Source: CAZQRW01 sp964596115
Lineage (GTDB): Bacteria; Hydrothermota; UBA3072; B12-G15
Reading direction: 5' to 3'
NCBI GenBank assembly: GCA_964596115.1
Contig: CAZQRW010000032.1
Span: forward strand, 1 to 22,022
DNA length: 22,022 bases
Under the pieces are notes generated by a model. That model was not told the origin of the DNA. It did not search any database and saw only the letters and a list, made by a program, of their open reading frames with translations. The position numbers were made by a program, and so were the translations under genes. Shown here piece by piece: positions 1 to 7,594 of the stretch; the stretch's first letter is position 1, and every line of letters starts with the position of its first letter.

Positions 1-7
1 AAAGACC

Positions 8-35
8 GTGATTTGTGAATTGTGAATCGTGAGAG
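8..35. repeat. Degenerate 7-bp tandem repeat (4 units)
   Basis: Four consecutive heptamers, GTGATTT, GTGAATT, GTGAATC and GTGAGAG, lie at the window edge. They are followed by non-coding sequence containing CCTCAGGATGACAA (71-84). It looks like the end of a dispersed intergenic repeat cut by the window boundary. No ORF covers it. Its nature is unknown. Confidence 0.45.
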
Positions 36-116
36 AAAACGAAAGACGAGGTTTTCACGCCGCTGTGTTCCTCAGGATGACAACTTATAAACGCCATAAG
101 AAGAAAAATGAACCTA

Positions 117-137
117 TATAAAATATGACATTTTATA
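117..137. repeat. AT-rich perfect inverted repeat upstream of tetR
   Basis: TATAAAAT (117-124) and ATTTTATA (130-137) are perfect 8-bp arms around ATGAC. The nonamer ATATGACAT occurs inside it (123-131) and again at 148-156, a direct repeat with a 25-bp offset. This could be a binding site or part of a promoter for an upstream divergent gene, but no -35 element is evident. Function unassigned. Confidence 0.35.
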
Positions 138-211
138 TAATAAAAACATATGACATCTTGCGTAGAAATAACAACAAAAGTATTACCATGAATATATATC
201 TTTCAGTGGGG

Positions 212-239
212 TTGACAAAATTTCTTTTCTATATATATT
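212..239 (+). promoter_or_regulatory. Promoter of the TetR/efflux operon
   Basis: A perfect -35 TTGACA (212-217), a 16-bp spacer and a -10 TATATT (234-239). The expected transcription start, about 7 bases after the -10, falls at 246-247, on the ATG of the TetR gene. There is no Shine-Dalgarno sequence, so the transcript is probably leaderless. Confidence 0.7.
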
Positions 240-246
240 GTTATTT

Positions 247-825
247 ATGACCGACCAGTCAGTCAGTAAATCAGAAAAAAAAGAATTAATATTAGAAAAA
301 GCAGTGAGACTTTTTAGTAAAAAGGGTTTCTTCAAGGTGAAAATTGATGATGTAGCAAAGGCCGCAAATGTTGCAAAGGGAACAGTTTATCTTTACTTCA
401 AAAATAAGGATGAACTATTTATCACCGTTGTTGTTGAAATGGTGAAATCGTTTGAGAAAAGTCTGACCCAGATCATTGATAAAACAAATACACCAGAGGA
501 TTTCCTCGATCAACTTTTGAAATTCTATACGTCTTTTGTTTCCTCTATAGGGATGGATAGAAGAATGCTCGACGAGAGGAGAAGGGATCTTCCTCTGAAG
601 ACAAAACGATTGATAAGAAAGGTTGTGCCTGAAAAACTGGAAGAGATAAGGCTGGCAATCGGGGAAAAACTGAAAAGCTTCTTCCCAGATTCGGAATATA
701 ACGAAAGGGACCTTGGTCAAATTGTGATTTCCACAGGTATAGTCTCAGGCTTTTTTGAAAGTAAAACATACATTGAAACGTTAAAAAGGTTTATTATAAA
801 TGCCTTAAAAAAGGAGGAGAAATGA
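247..825 (+). CDS. TetR/AcrR-family transcriptional repressor of the efflux operon
   Basis: 192 aa, predicted local repressor of the efflux pump encoded directly downstream. The N-terminal TetR helix-turn-helix spans about residues 12-55: a helix with LEKAVRLFSKKGF, then DDVAKAANVAKGTVYLYF with the usual G-T-V-Y-x-Y-F signature. The rest (about 60-192) is the variable helical ligand-binding and dimer domain. The ATG at 247 is preferred over an in-frame TTG at 238, because that TTG lies inside the -10 box. The ATG has no ribosome-binding site and coincides with the predicted transcription start. A near-palindrome over codons 1-7 is a likely operator for autoregulation. The stop overlaps the next ATG (ATGA, 822-825), so the regulator is the first gene of the operon it presumably controls. 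The ligand cannot be told from sequence. Confidence 0.92.
   Translation: MTDQSVSKSEKKELILEKAVRLFSKKGFFKVKIDDVAKAANVAKGTVYLYFKNKDELFITVVVEMVKSFEKSLTQIIDKTNTPEDFLDQLLKFYTSFVSSIGMDRRMLDERRRDLPLKTKRLIRKVVPEKLEEIRLAIGEKLKSFFPDSEYNERDLGQIVISTGIVSGFFESKTYIETLKRFIINALKKEEK
248..265. promoter_or_regulatory. Putative TetR operator inside the tetR start codon region
   Basis: TGACCGACCAGTCAGTCA is an 18-bp near-palindrome (TGACnGACnnGTCnGTCA; 14 of 18 positions symmetric). It starts at the second base of the ATG and covers codons 1-7. The size and symmetry suit a TetR dimer, and it abuts the predicted transcription start. Assignment to this regulator is inferred from position. Confidence 0.55.
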
Positions 826-2099
826 AAAGATTTTTGATTTTGTTACTCTTGCCAATAGTAATATTCCCATTAAGTTTTGATGAGGCAAAACATATACTGA
901 AATCGAAAAATATAAATATTCAATCCTCTGTAAAGGATCTTGAGATCGCAAAAGAAAAATTGTATCAGTCAAGGGCTTCCTTCTTTCCATCAATTAGGTT
1001 TCAATCTACGTATACACGTCTTTCAACAATTCCAAAAATAACAATGCCTACACCTCAAGGAAATATGGAAGTCTCAATGGGTCAACCTGATAACTATCAG
1101 AATTCCCTCTCCATCACACTGCCACTTTTTTTGTCAGGGCAGAGAAGAATAATAGAACTCCTTGGGGAAATGGGTGTGAGATCTTCAGAATTAAATATCC
1201 TAAAGGTTCAGAGAGAACAGGAAAATCAGTTAATAAATCTCTATTTCAACCTTCTTCTTGCAAAACAGGGAGAGAAAATCTCTAAAGAGGCACTCCTGAG
1301 GGCTAAGGATCATCTAAAGGTGACAGAGATGCAATTCAGTGAAGGCAGGGCAACAGACCTTGACAAGCTCAGAGCAGAAAAAGATGTACTTGATAGAGAG
1401 GCATCCTTGATAAAAGCAAGAAACGGAGTGCGATCCCTATATCGGGCATTGAATCTGATACTGGGTTTTCCTGTGGATTCAATATATCCTGTAGAGGAAA
1501 ATATAAATGCAACAATTTTTGAATCTAATCCCGATTCACTTGTTAAGAGTGCAATAAAGAATAGAGAAGAAATTAAACTTATGGATATTGCACTTCGATC
1601 TTCAAGGATGAACAAAAAACTCGTTGCCCTTTCTTCTATGCCGTCACTTGTTTTCGCTGGTAATTTCACGTATAACAAACCTTTTAACTTTGAAAATACG
1701 TGGGGCAAAAGTATGAATGCGACGATTGCACTTTCTTTCCCCATCTTTCAAGGATTTTCAAATATACACAAATTGAAGGAGGCAGAAAAAAATGTTGAGA
1801 AAATACAACTTAATAGACATCTCATTTCTTTTGCCATTGAGACAGAAATAAAAAACCTATATGGAAACTTGAAGGAGTCTGAACAGGAAATAACTGTTCA
1901 AAAAAAGAATCTTGAATCATCAAAGCGGGCGATGAAAATGGCTGAAGAACAGTACAGACAAGGATATATATCATATACCGATTACAGGGATGTGGAGTTT
2001 GGTTATGAAGGGGCTCAATTTGGATATCTCAGTGCACTCTTTAAATTCAGAGTTGCTTTAGAACTGCTGAAAAATGCAACAAAAGAGGAGGAAAGATGA
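822..2099 (+). CDS. TolC-like outer-membrane efflux protein (OEP family)
   Basis: 425 aa. Outer-membrane exit channel of the tripartite pump whose adaptor and inner-membrane parts follow. A signal peptide is visible (MKRF, then a Leu/Ile-rich core to about residue 19). Two related halves of long helices with beta-strands follow, as in the OEP family: an N-terminal half with the SITLPLFLSGQ stretch, and a second half with the matching ALSFPIFQGFS stretch. The C-terminal helix (about 375-420: RAMKMAEEQYRQGYISYTDY, then the ALFKFRVALELL end) is the classic OEP repeat end. Length is normal for the family. A strong ribosome-binding site (AAGGAGGAG) lies inside the end of the TetR gene, and ATGA overlaps join it to both neighbours. 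Confidence 0.93.
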   Translation: MKRFLILLLLPIVIFPLSFDEAKHILKSKNINIQSSVKDLEIAKEKLYQSRASFFPSIRFQSTYTRLSTIPKITMPTPQGNMEVSMGQPDNYQNSLSITLPLFLSGQRRIIELLGEMGVRSSELNILKVQREQENQLINLYFNLLLAKQGEKISKEALLRAKDHLKVTEMQFSEGRATDLDKLRAEKDVLDREASLIKARNGVRSLYRALNLILGFPVDSIYPVEENINATIFESNPDSLVKSAIKNREEIKLMDIALRSSRMNKKLVALSSMPSLVFAGNFTYNKPFNFENTWGKSMNATIALSFPIFQGFSNIHKLKEAEKNVEKIQLNRHLISFAIETEIKNLYGNLKESEQEITVQKKNLESSKRAMKMAEEQYRQGYISYTDYRDVEFGYEGAQFGYLSALFKFRVALELLKNATKEEER

Positions 2100-2974
2100 A
2101 AAAGATATGGTGGATAATTATTATAGTTATTATTCTTATTCTTTTAGTTCCCGTGCTGCTCAGAAAAGGAAAGAAAAAGACGGTAAAAGAAGGAATGCCT
2201 GAGATTCCTGTAGTGGTTACTACCGTTCAAAAAAGAAATATCGAAGAATGGATAAATTATTCAGTCATTGTAGAGGGATTAGACCAGACAATGGTCTTTT
2301 CAGATCTCCCTGGAAGGTTCAGTAGGTTTGTTGTCAGGGAGGGCAGTTATGTCCATAAAGATAATGTCATTGCATATATTGAAAGGGAGGTTCCCGGGCT
2401 TGAGATAAAACCTATTCCTGTAAAGGCACCTCTCACAGGTTACGTAAGCCTTTTCCCTATAGATAGAGGTACCCCTGTGATGCAGAATAAACCCATTGCA
2501 CAGATTGCCAGTATAAAGATGGTCAAGGTAAAATTCTCTGTACCTGAGAATACTAAATTGAATCCTGGCGATCCATTGAAACTTAAAATAAATGATCTTT
2601 CAGAGACCTTTATTGGGAAGATAAAATTTGTCTCAAGATTCCCCGATCCTGTAAAAAAAACTACAGAAGTCATTGGAACTTTTAAGAATAAGAATATGGA
2701 AATAAAACCCGGGATGTTTGGGGAGGTGTTTGTACGAATTGCACAGAAAAAAGGTTGTCTATCCGTCCCTGAAATTGCTATTATAGGTATTGAAAACAAA
2801 TATGTATTTAAGGTTAAAGATGGAAGGGCTGAGGAAACTCCTATAAGTGTGGGTATTTCTAATGGTTATTCTGCAGAAATATTGGGAGATATTCATATAG
2901 GTGATACCATCATTGTAAAGGGTCAACATATTGTCAAGGATGGCTCTAAGGTAAGGGTAGAGGAGGATAAATGA
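2096..2974 (+). CDS. RND-type periplasmic adaptor (membrane fusion protein), hairpin-less
   Basis: 292 aa. Bridges the RND pump (next gene) and the TolC-like channel. An N-terminal membrane anchor (residues 4-22) precedes KGKKK. The two half-lipoyl motifs are visible: residues 62-97 (GRFSRFVVREGSYV) and 108-138 (VKAPLTGYVSLFPIDRGTPV). A beta-barrel domain follows (about 140-215), then a membrane-proximal domain (about 220-290). Only about 10 residues separate the lipoyl halves, where most adaptors carry a coiled-coil hairpin of 60 or more residues, so the hairpin is absent and the protein is short for the family. The spirochaete adaptor BesA is a known hairpin-less case. It has its own site, GAGGAGGAA, before the ATG, and 4-nt overlaps with both neighbours. 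Confidence 0.9.
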   Translation: MKKIWWIIIIVIILILLVPVLLRKGKKKTVKEGMPEIPVVVTTVQKRNIEEWINYSVIVEGLDQTMVFSDLPGRFSRFVVREGSYVHKDNVIAYIEREVPGLEIKPIPVKAPLTGYVSLFPIDRGTPVMQNKPIAQIASIKMVKVKFSVPENTKLNPGDPLKLKINDLSETFIGKIKFVSRFPDPVKKTTEVIGTFKNKNMEIKPGMFGEVFVRIAQKKGCLSVPEIAIIGIENKYVFKVKDGRAEETPISVGISNGYSAEILGDIHIGDTIIVKGQHIVKDGSKVRVEEDK

Positions 2975-5900
2975 TAAAGGGTTCTGTTAAAAGGCCTATC
3001 TTAACCACGGTAATTTTTGTAATATTGATCATTATTGGTGCAGTCAGCCTTAAAAGCCTTCCCATTGACCTATATCCCAATATAGAGATGCCAATGATAA
3101 GTATACTGACAACATATCCAGGTGCCAGTGCAGAAGATGTAGAAAAACAGATTTCGAAGCCGCTTGAGGACTTTCTCGGTTCTATATCAAATATGAAGAA
3201 AATAACATCGACCTCCCAGGAAAATCTTTCTGTCGTTACACTCGAATTTGACTACGGTACAGATCTTACAGAGGCAACCAATGATGTTAGGGACGCCCTT
3301 GATTTTGCAAAGATGACATTGCCTGCCGATGCAGATCAACCAAGACTACTCAAGTTTTCTTCCTCAATGATGCCCATCATACTTGGTAGTATAAAGGCAG
3401 AAAATCCAGGTGTTGATTTGAGGAAGGTTATGGACGAAAAGATTTCAAAGATGATCGGAAGGGTGGATGGAGTTGGGGCAGTTTCCCTGTGGGGTGGTAT
3501 AAGAGAAATGCAGGTGAAGATAAAGATAGATAAGACAAAAATAGAAAATCTTGATGTCTCCCTCCAACAGATTATGGGTATTGTTAGAGCGAATAACTTT
3601 GATATCCCTGCAGGCAATGTAAGAAAAGGGGAAAAGGAATTTTCTGTCAGGGTCCCCGGTGAATTTAACTCTATCGATCAGATAGAAAATCTCATTGTTG
3701 GCTTTTCAGGAAAATCCCCTATTTACCTGAAGGATATTGCAGATGTAACCTTTGAACCTGCAGAGAGAATCAATTATGTAAGGCTCAATGGAAAACCCTC
3801 GCCAATTTTTATGGTTACGAAACAGTCTGGTGCTAATTCGATTAAGGTAGCAAATGGTGTTGTTGAGGAGATAAAAAAAATAAACAAAGAAATTCCAGGG
3901 GTTCAACTTAATGTTTTGGTGAACAATGCAGAATCAATTGTATCTTCCATAAGAAATCTCTCTATGACGATCTTATTTGCAATAATACTGGTTATCATCG
4001 TTACCCTTTTTCTTTTGAATAATCTCAGGGCAAGTTTAATAGTTGCCAGTGTAATACCCGTTTCTCTAATCGTTGCATTTATCTTTCTTTTTTTCTCGGG
4101 TGGAAGTTTAAATATAATCTCGCTTTCTGCTATAGCAATCACTATTGGAATGGTAGTGGATAATGCCATCGTTGTACTTGAAAATACATTTCACCACAGA
4201 GAAAAGGGAGAATCACGAGAGGAAGCCTCTATTTTTGGGACGCAGGAGGTTATCCAGGCAATTACAGCATCAACAATAACAACAATCGTGATTTTTCTCC
4301 CATTATTCTTAGTAAGAGGCCTTGTAGGGATACTATTTAAACAGCTTGCAGCAACAGTACCAATTATCCTTGCAACATCTCTTTTTACATCAATGACATT
4401 AGCCCCTATGCTTTCCTCAAAATTTCTGAAGATTAAAAGAGAAAAAAATTGGAATAAGAGAATGTTTGCTGCTATTGAGAGGTGGTATAAAAACGTCTTA
4501 AGTGGCGCGATTCTACACAAGACCTGGACATTAACCGTTGCATTAATATTTTTTATTATAGGACTTGGATTATTCAAATTTGTGGGAACAGAATTTATAC
4601 CCACAGGGGACATAGGATTTATTGAGGGTGATATATCTATGCCGCTTGGGACACCACTTGAGGAAACAAATAGAGTTATGAAAAGAATAGAGGAAATAGT
4701 GAAAGAGAAAGTTCCAGAGGCAGAAAGTTACAGCAGTAGGGTTGGTAGGTCAAGCTCTGGTATGGGCGCCATCTTTGGAAACGCAGAATCCCCCTCCTCG
4801 GGAAGAATAACGATCCGACTCGTACCTAAAAAAAGAAGAAAAAGGACCTCTCAAGATATAGCCTTCCTGCTGCAAAAAGAGGTAGAAAAGATACCGGGCA
4901 TTCAGAATCTGAGATTTGCCGCAAGTGGTGGAATGAATCCTATGGGGATGGGAAGTCCTATTCAAATATCTATATTTGGGGATAATCTTGATGAAACAGA
5001 TCAGGTGGCAAAGGAGTTAAAAGATAGTCTTAGAAACATTCGTGGGATTTCAACTGTAGATATATCCTTTCAAAAAGGTAGTCCAGAAATGTGGGTCCAA
5101 CTCGATAGGGACAAACTAAATTACTATGGACTCTCAGTTGCCCAAATAGGGGGGGTTTTAAGAACTGGGTTGCAAGGATCTAAAATAGGAAATTTTAGAA
5201 GGGGCTCAGATGAATATGATATCTATATTTCCCTGAATGAACCCTATAAAGAGGACTTTCGAACCCTGCATAATTTGTTAATACAAACATCCTCAGGGAA
5301 AAAGATCCCACTTGGAGCAGTGGCGACAATAAAACAAGAGTATGGTCCGTTTACAATCGAAAGAGAAGAAAATGAAAGGGTTATATATGTAAATGCAGAC
5401 ATATATGGAAGAAGTCTGGGGCAGATAACACGGGACATAAAAAACCTCTTAAAGCATATTACCCTTCCAGATGGGGTCCATATAAAACTTGGTGGTCAGG
5501 TGGAGAACCAGGCTGAGACCTTCTCAACCCTATTTCTTGCAATTATTCTTGGCATCATACTGGTATATCTTGTTATGGCTGCCCAATTTGAGTCATTTCT
5601 TGACCCCTTCATAATAATGTTTTCTGTGCCATTTGCGATCATTGGTGTTTCGCTTGCATTCTATATTACCGGTGTTACGATGAGCCTGATGGGAATGATT
5701 GGAATCCTTATGCTCATAGGAATTGTAGTTAATAATGCTATTGTATTAATTGATTACGTGAACATTTTGAGAATGAGAGGGATTGGATTCCATAAAGCTG
5801 TGATTGAGGGTTCGGCAAGAAGACTAAGGCCAGTGTTAATGACAGCCCTTACCACTATCTTTGGACTTTTACCCCTTGCAATTTCTCGAGGGGAAGGATC

Positions 5901-6030
5901 GGAGATGTGGTCACCTCTGGGTATATCCGTAATTGGAGGTCTCATTGTCTCCACCTTTGTTACCCTTATAATTATACCTGTGATATACAGTATTTTTGAG
6001 TCGGGAAAGAAGAAAAGGAGGGAGGTATGA
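2971..6030 (+). CDS. RND efflux transporter (AcrB/HAE1-like inner-membrane pump)
   Basis: 1019 aa, the normal size for the HAE1/AcrB family. Proton-driven inner-membrane pump that should export small molecules through the adaptor and TolC-like protein of the same operon. The duplicated plan is visible: TM1 (about 9-28), a large periplasmic loop, a cluster of membrane helices (about 325-525), a second large loop, and a final cluster (about 845-1010). The TM4 motif GMVVDNAIVVLEN carries D397 but N398 where AcrB has a second Asp. The TM10 counterpart GIVVNNAIVLIDY (917-929) has Asn in place of the AcrB Lys region. This VDN/VNN form is common among HAE1 relatives outside AcrB. There is no heavy-metal signature strong enough to call it CzcA/CusA. 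The substrate is unknown. Confidence 0.94.
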   Translation: MIKGSVKRPILTTVIFVILIIIGAVSLKSLPIDLYPNIEMPMISILTTYPGASAEDVEKQISKPLEDFLGSISNMKKITSTSQENLSVVTLEFDYGTDLTEATNDVRDALDFAKMTLPADADQPRLLKFSSSMMPIILGSIKAENPGVDLRKVMDEKISKMIGRVDGVGAVSLWGGIREMQVKIKIDKTKIENLDVSLQQIMGIVRANNFDIPAGNVRKGEKEFSVRVPGEFNSIDQIENLIVGFSGKSPIYLKDIADVTFEPAERINYVRLNGKPSPIFMVTKQSGANSIKVANGVVEEIKKINKEIPGVQLNVLVNNAESIVSSIRNLSMTILFAIILVIIVTLFLLNNLRASLIVASVIPVSLIVAFIFLFFSGGSLNIISLSAIAITIGMVVDNAIVVLENTFHHREKGESREEASIFGTQEVIQAITASTITTIVIFLPLFLVRGLVGILFKQLAATVPIILATSLFTSMTLAPMLSSKFLKIKREKNWNKRMFAAIERWYKNVLSGAILHKTWTLTVALIFFIIGLGLFKFVGTEFIPTGDIGFIEGDISMPLGTPLEETNRVMKRIEEIVKEKVPEAESYSSRVGRSSSGMGAIFGNAESPSSGRITIRLVPKKRRKRTSQDIAFLLQKEVEKIPGIQNLRFAASGGMNPMGMGSPIQISIFGDNLDETDQVAKELKDSLRNIRGISTVDISFQKGSPEMWVQLDRDKLNYYGLSVAQIGGVLRTGLQGSKIGNFRRGSDEYDIYISLNEPYKEDFRTLHNLLIQTSSGKKIPLGAVATIKQEYGPFTIEREENERVIYVNADIYGRSLGQITRDIKNLLKHITLPDGVHIKLGGQVENQAETFSTLFLAIILGIILVYLVMAAQFESFLDPFIIMFSVPFAIIGVSLAFYITGVTMSLMGMIGILMLIGIVVNNAIVLIDYVNILRMRGIGFHKAVIEGSARRLRPVLMTALTTIFGLLPLAISRGEGSEMWSPLGISVIGGLIVSTFVTLIIIPVIYSIFESGKKKRREV

Positions 6031-6317
6031 AATTGTTAGAGATATGCGTAAACGTTGGGATTCAAAAAGAATTGAAAGATATACTTATCAGGAATGGTGT
6101 TGATCAATTTATTGTTATTCCAAAGGCAGTAGGCAAGTTGAAGAATTCAGAACCTATGGAGGATGACCATATTTGGCCAGGGTATTTTGTTATTTATGAT
6201 GTTCCTGTAGATGAAAAAATGCTTGAATCTTTAAAAGGGTCTTTAAATGCCTTCAAGAAGAGGTATAAAAATGAAGGCGTTTGTGTTATAATCCAGGAAA
6301 TAGAAGAGATGATATAG
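6027..6317 (+). CDS. PII-like (DUF3240/PG0823-type) small protein of the RND operon
   Basis: 96 aa, soluble, no signal peptide. The pattern is that of the PII-like ferredoxin fold found beside RND genes: an N-terminal strand with LLEICVNVGIQKELKDILI, a central loop ending in HIWPGYFVIYDVPV (the WPG motif), a helix (about 66-85), and the final strand VCVIIQEIEE. PII proteins bind nucleotides or other small effectors and act on membrane transporters, so a cytoplasmic sensor or regulator of the pump is plausible, but this is inference. The usual PII T-loop tyrosine and uridylylation sequence are not recognisable, and it is not GlnB/GlnK. It is coupled to the pump gene by ATGA (6027-6030), with AGGAGGGAGGT just upstream. 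Confidence 0.65.
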   Translation: MKLLEICVNVGIQKELKDILIRNGVDQFIVIPKAVGKLKNSEPMEDDHIWPGYFVIYDVPVDEKMLESLKGSLNAFKKRYKNEGVCVIIQEIEEMI

Positions 6318-6326
6318 GAGGAAACA

Positions 6327-6875
6327 ATGATTAATCTTTTAATTGGTATTGGGATTTTTTTATCTGCGGGTGGAAATTATAATAAGTTAATGGGTAAAGA
6401 TGTAAAAAGTTCTTCTTATAAACCGGGTTATGCCTTCGAAATAGGTGTGCGACCAGTTGAAAATATTTACACAACCATATCCTTTATGGGAGGTACCCTT
6501 AATATGGGTGACTCGACTTTTAAATACTACGGTCCCGGTATAAAATACTCATACATCTTTAATCTAACAGGTCCGTTTTCTATTATTGCAAATGGCAATG
6601 TTGGTCTTTACAGATGGCAAATTGAATATAATGACAGGGTTGTAAAGGCAACAGTCCCATCACCTAATCCGCCTTACTACTCAGTAAATGATATGGAAGG
6701 CATAAATTTAGGTACAGGAGGTGGGCTTGGATTTCAATACTCTCTTGGTAAAATTTTAATAAGGGTAACATACAATGGTATTTTTCTTTTCAATGAATAT
6801 AGAAAAAAATTTGGAGAAAATGACCACAGTGAGTGGATTCAATCAGCAAATATCTTCTTCGGATATTCAGGATAG
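6327..6875 (+). CDS. Small outer-membrane beta-barrel-like protein
   Basis: 182 aa, family not recognised. A short hydrophobic N-terminus (MINLLIGIGIFLSAGG) can serve as a signal peptide. The rest alternates polar and aromatic/hydrophobic residues in strand-sized stretches (for example YAFEIGVRPVENIYTTISFMG, 20 residues or so from about 35; GGGLGFQYSLGKILIRVTY; and a last strand near SANIFFGYSG). This resembles an 8-stranded OmpA/OmpW-like barrel. The last residues are aromatic plus SG rather than a terminal Phe. It begins 9 nt after the PII-like gene behind AGGAGGAAACA and is the last gene before the hairpin at 6894, so it is probably part of the efflux operon. Confidence 0.6.
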   Translation: MINLLIGIGIFLSAGGNYNKLMGKDVKSSSYKPGYAFEIGVRPVENIYTTISFMGGTLNMGDSTFKYYGPGIKYSYIFNLTGPFSIIANGNVGLYRWQIEYNDRVVKATVPSPNPPYYSVNDMEGINLGTGGGLGFQYSLGKILIRVTYNGIFLFNEYRKKFGENDHSEWIQSANIFFGYSG

Positions 6876-6893
6876 TTTAATTATCTTATAGAA

Positions 6894-6918
6894 GAAAGGG
6901 GGCTAAAAGCCCCCTTTC
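6894..6918. terminator. Hairpin between convergent genes (bidirectional terminator-like)
   Basis: GAAAGGGGGC (6894-6903) and GCCCCCTTTC (6909-6918) form a perfect, G+C-rich 10-bp stem with a TAAAA loop. It lies between the stop of the barrel gene (6875, +) and the stop of the lipoprotein gene (6939, -). No clear T-tract follows on either strand, so it could act as a weak terminator or an mRNA 3'-end stabiliser. Confidence 0.65.
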
Positions 6919-6938
6919 AGAGAACGGATGAATATGGG

Positions 6939-7541
6939 CTATTTCTTTTCTATATCTTCAAACATATTCTGCAACGTTCTGAAGACAAGCACATTCATAT
7001 CTTCCGTAAAAAGGGTTTCCCATCTTCCCAGATAGTGAAAAATAGTAGCGTGCTCTTGTTGAGAAGAATAGTCTTTTTCCAGTATAACCGTTCCTTTTTT
7101 AGAGATGATGCAATGGTAAACCAGATGCAGTGATACATTATAGTAATAGGCATATCCTTCACCCTTTATAGGCACTTCTTCAACTCGCATCTTAAATCCA
7201 AATTCCTTTACATTTCCTCCTATCGTGTAATCAGCCTCGTCTGGGTTATTGACAGAAATAAGGACGTCAGCCCTTTCACCCTCTCTTTTTATACCATCAG
7301 CTATATATTCGCTTATGTCTTTCTCGAGGAATTTTGAAGGGTCAATACTAAATCCGAGAATGTCAACCTCTGAATTCGCAAGCACCTTTGGGGAAGAAAT
7401 CTTACTGACGTATACCTTTCTTGATGCAGTATGGGCGAGATAACCTTGAGGGGAATAGGTGGGAACAATACCCCATCTTGCACAGCCAGAAAAAAAGAAA
7501 AATAAGGCAAAAAAACTTAAAAATACTTTTGAATGGACCAT
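6939..7541 (-). CDS. Predicted lipoprotein of unknown family
   Basis: 200 aa. The start is the ATG at 7541: it has GGAGGT 5 nt upstream and puts a signal sequence (MVHSKVFLSFFALFFFFSGC) directly at the N-terminus. A longer frame reaching 7595 adds 18 unsupported residues. The lipobox is FSGC with Cys20. The mature part has a strand/helix pattern with a DPSKFLEKDISEYIADGIK helix, then ADYTIGGNVKEFGFKM, which loosely recalls YajG-like or ABC-auxiliary (PqiC-like) lipoproteins that present small alpha/beta domains in the periplasm; this is weak. It lies 53 nt downstream of the LacI gene with no evident promoter between, so it is probably cotranscribed. It may serve the same envelope process as the secreted propeller protein. 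Confidence 0.7.
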   Translation of the reverse strand: MVHSKVFLSFFALFFFFSGCARWGIVPTYSPQGYLAHTASRKVYVSKISSPKVLANSEVDILGFSIDPSKFLEKDISEYIADGIKREGERADVLISVNNPDEADYTIGGNVKEFGFKMRVEEVPIKGEGYAYYYNVSLHLVYHCIISKKGTVILEKDYSSQQEHATIFHYLGRWETLFTEDMNVLVFRTLQNMFEDIEKK

Positions 7542-7559
7542 TTTACACCTCCATTTTGG

Positions 7560-7581
7560 AGTTACCGCTTTAACCGTAACT
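7560..7581. repeat. Inverted repeat between lacI and the lipoprotein gene
   Basis: AGTTAC (7560-7565) and GTAACT (7576-7581) form 6-bp arms around a 10-nt spacer, in the 53-nt gap between the two minus-strand genes and just upstream of the lipoprotein ribosome-binding site. It could be a small hairpin separating expression of the two genes. It is too weak to call a terminator. Confidence 0.3.
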
Positions 7582-7594
7582 GTATTAAATGCCA

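Noticed and set aside
7560..7581. Inverted repeat between lacI and the lipoprotein gene as a fourth LacI operator
   Set aside because: The arms (AGTTAC/GTAACT) and the position of CG do not align with the ATGTTA-TCGT-TAACAT operator; too few positions match. Kept only as a weak inverted repeat.
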